Part shown: piece after piece, positions 62,786-64,000 of the stretch
Position numbering within the stretch: position 1 is the stretch's first letter
Layout: each line of letters starts with the position of its first letter
DNA from: Sphingobacteriales bacterium 16-39-50
GTDB lineage: Bacteria > Bacteroidota > Bacteroidia > Sphingobacteriales > Sphingobacteriaceae
Assembly (NCBI GenBank): GCA_002257025.1
Contig: NCHA01000007.1
Span: 1 to 64,000 of the forward strand
Reading direction: 5' to 3'
DNA length: 64,000 bases
Made by a program: the position numbers and the translations under genes
Notes under the pieces: model-generated
Seen by the model: the letters and a program-made list of their open reading frames with translations, nothing else
Database searches by the model: none
Told to the model about the DNA's origin: nothing

Positions 62786-62882
62786 GTTCCTGTAAATTTT
62801 CTGTTAAATCTTTTTTCATTTTTTGCAAGGGTACTTGTCGACTTATGGCACTATATAGTATATGAGCCTAAATCGGTGATCT

Positions 62883-64000
62883 ATGCAACAAGAAGAAGTC
62901 CAAAAATTAGTTGAAAAGTATCTTCATAACACTGCTTCAGCCGAAGAAACTGAAAAGTTGTTTCAGTGGTATCGAACTGAAATGAAAGCGGATTCGGAAT
63001 GGAATTTTGACCCACAGGAGGATGAAGAAAATCTGAAATCATTTATTTTTTCAAAAATTGATCTGCCTGACCTCGCAGAAAGGCATATACCGGTTTATCG
63101 CAGATATTATTCCCTGACAGCAGCTGCCACTATTCTCCTTTTTATGGTAAGTGGCTTGTATTTCTATTTTAAGAAGGATCAGATTCAAACCGCTCCCGTT
63201 CCTGTAAAAGTAGCTGTAAAACAAAAAGTAAAAGATATTCAGCCAGGTGGAATTAAAGCAATTCTCACGCTTTCTGATGGGAAGAAGATTGTCCTCGATG
63301 ATTCGCAAAATGGGGTTGTGATTAATCAGGGAGGAATTAAGATTCACAAGAATTCGAAAGGGATTATTGAGTATACACTCAGTAAGTCTGCAAATGAGCA
63401 AAACTTAAGCGAGAGAAGAGAAATTCAAACAGTTTATAATACCATTCAAACACCTGTTGGCGGAAAATTTCAGTTAAATCTGGCTGATGGCAGTAAAGTA
63501 TGGCTGAACTCGGCATCCTCCTTACGTTTTCCTGTGTTTTTTGCCGGAGATACACGTGAAGTTGAGTTAAAGGGAGAGGCCTATTTTGAAGTATCCAAGA
63601 ATGAGGATAAAAAGTTCTCAGTGAGATCCGGAAATCAGACAGTTGAAGTGCTTGGAACTCATTTTAATATCAATGCCTACTCTGATGAACCGTCAATTAC
63701 CACTACCCTGATTGAAGGAGCCGTTCGGGTAATAGAATTGAACTCGAAGAAATCTCAAATACTGAAACCGGGTGAACAATCAAAAGTTAACTGGGATATC
63801 AAAATACAGAAAAAGGATACTCAGGCAGAAGTTGCATGGAAAGAGGGTTACTTCTATTTTGAAAATGCGAGTATAGAAACAGTGATGCGTCAGTTAGGCA
63901 GGTGGTATGGTATAACTGCCAGATATGAGGCGGCATTACCTGAACATCATTTTGAAGGTGCTATAGCCACAAATCTGACACTTTTGGAAGTGTTGGAAAT
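62883..64000 (+). CDS. FecR family anti-sigma factor (partial, runs off the window)
   Basis: The frame is open from ATG at 62883 to the end; 372 codons are visible. The cytoplasmic N-terminus (MQQEEVQKLVEKYLHNTASA) holds the sigma-binding region; a membrane helix is YYSLTAAATILLFMVSGLYF (about 82-101). The FecR domain (about 185-290) has TPVGGKFQLNLADGSKVWLN and GEAYFEVSKNEDKKFSV, and the beginning of the DUF4974 domain is YFYFENASIETVMRQLGRWY. It senses an outer-membrane receptor signal and controls the ECF factor upstream. The C-terminus is outside. Confidence 0.93.
   Translation, partial: MQQEEVQKLVEKYLHNTASAEETEKLFQWYRTEMKADSEWNFDPQEDEENLKSFIFSKIDLPDLAERHIPVYRRYYSLTAAATILLFMVSGLYFYFKKDQIQTAPVPVKVAVKQKVKDIQPGGIKAILTLSDGKKIVLDDSQNGVVINQGGIKIHKNSKGIIEYTLSKSANEQNLSERREIQTVYNTIQTPVGGKFQLNLADGSKVWLNSASSLRFPVFFAGDTREVELKGEAYFEVSKNEDKKFSVRSGNQTVEVLGTHFNINAYSDEPSITTTLIEGAVRVIELNSKKSQILKPGEQSKVNWDIKIQKKDTQAEVAWKEGYFYFENASIETVMRQLGRWYGITARYEAALPEHHFEGAIATNLTLLEVLE

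Overview
The window comes from a Bacteroidetes chromosome, most likely Sphingobacteriaceae (Pedobacter-like). The evidence is: TAnnTTTG-type -7 promoter boxes with little Shine-Dalgarno signal, a secreted protein with a T9SS type-B (CHU_C/gliding) C-terminal domain, Porin_10 and OprP-like porins, a DUF5606 protein, TonB receptors, an ECF sigma/FecR pair next to a catabolic locus, and low-to-moderate GC. No rRNA or tRNA gene was recognised.

Region 1 (1-23.9 kb) is mostly housekeeping. It holds the end of a secreted protein; dnaK; a DUF922 zincin-like protein; a sugar-nucleotide nucleotidyltransferase; a HerA-like ATPase; a secreted S9 peptidase; an M42 peptidase/ORF6N/GNAT/acyl-CoA carboxylase run on the minus strand; a porin; a carbonic anhydrase-SulP-carbonic anhydrase triad (probable bicarbonate uptake); P5C dehydrogenase; and an overlapping lpxK-purine nucleoside phosphorylase-Porin_10 operon.

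Region 2 (23.9-50.5 kb) contains an IS4-family element with a frameshifted transposase inside a TTGACAG tandem array, a four-helix-bundle (23S IVP-like) gene flanked by the same heptads, cyclophilin, DUF5606, rlmH with an unlisted 40-residue membrane protein, a large PKD/CHU_C adhesin-like protein, SDR, aconitase, OsmC/DUF302/DGC small proteins, queD, a ketoacyl synthase, a probable copper-uptake TonB receptor locus, TolC plus adaptor, gpsA and a DEAD-box helicase. Through regions 1 and 2 most sizeable intergenic spaces hold one kind of structure: two inverted arms made of short imperfect tandem units of constant period (7, 8, 9 or 11 bp depending on the element). None was noticed after 50.1 kb.

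Region 3 (50.6-62.1 kb) is the most unusual part: nine genes forming three related cassettes that encode exported enzymes. There are three SelA/DgaE-like PLP enzymes with twin-arginine signal peptides and an extra C-terminal beta-rich domain, two twin-arginine RidA (enamine/imine deaminase) proteins, a twin-arginine PIG-L deacetylase, and three Sec-signal COG3964-type amidohydrolases, one of which has lost the second His of its HxH metal motif. Together they look like a periplasmic pathway: deacylation of an N-acylated amino compound, PLP-dependent ammonia elimination, and RidA clearance of the enamine/imine, all outside the cytoplasm. The substrate is unknown; N-acyl-D-amino acids or amino-sugar acids are the best guesses. 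An ECF sigma factor and a FecR anti-sigma (cut by the window end) follow, and they may control the next locus rather than this one.
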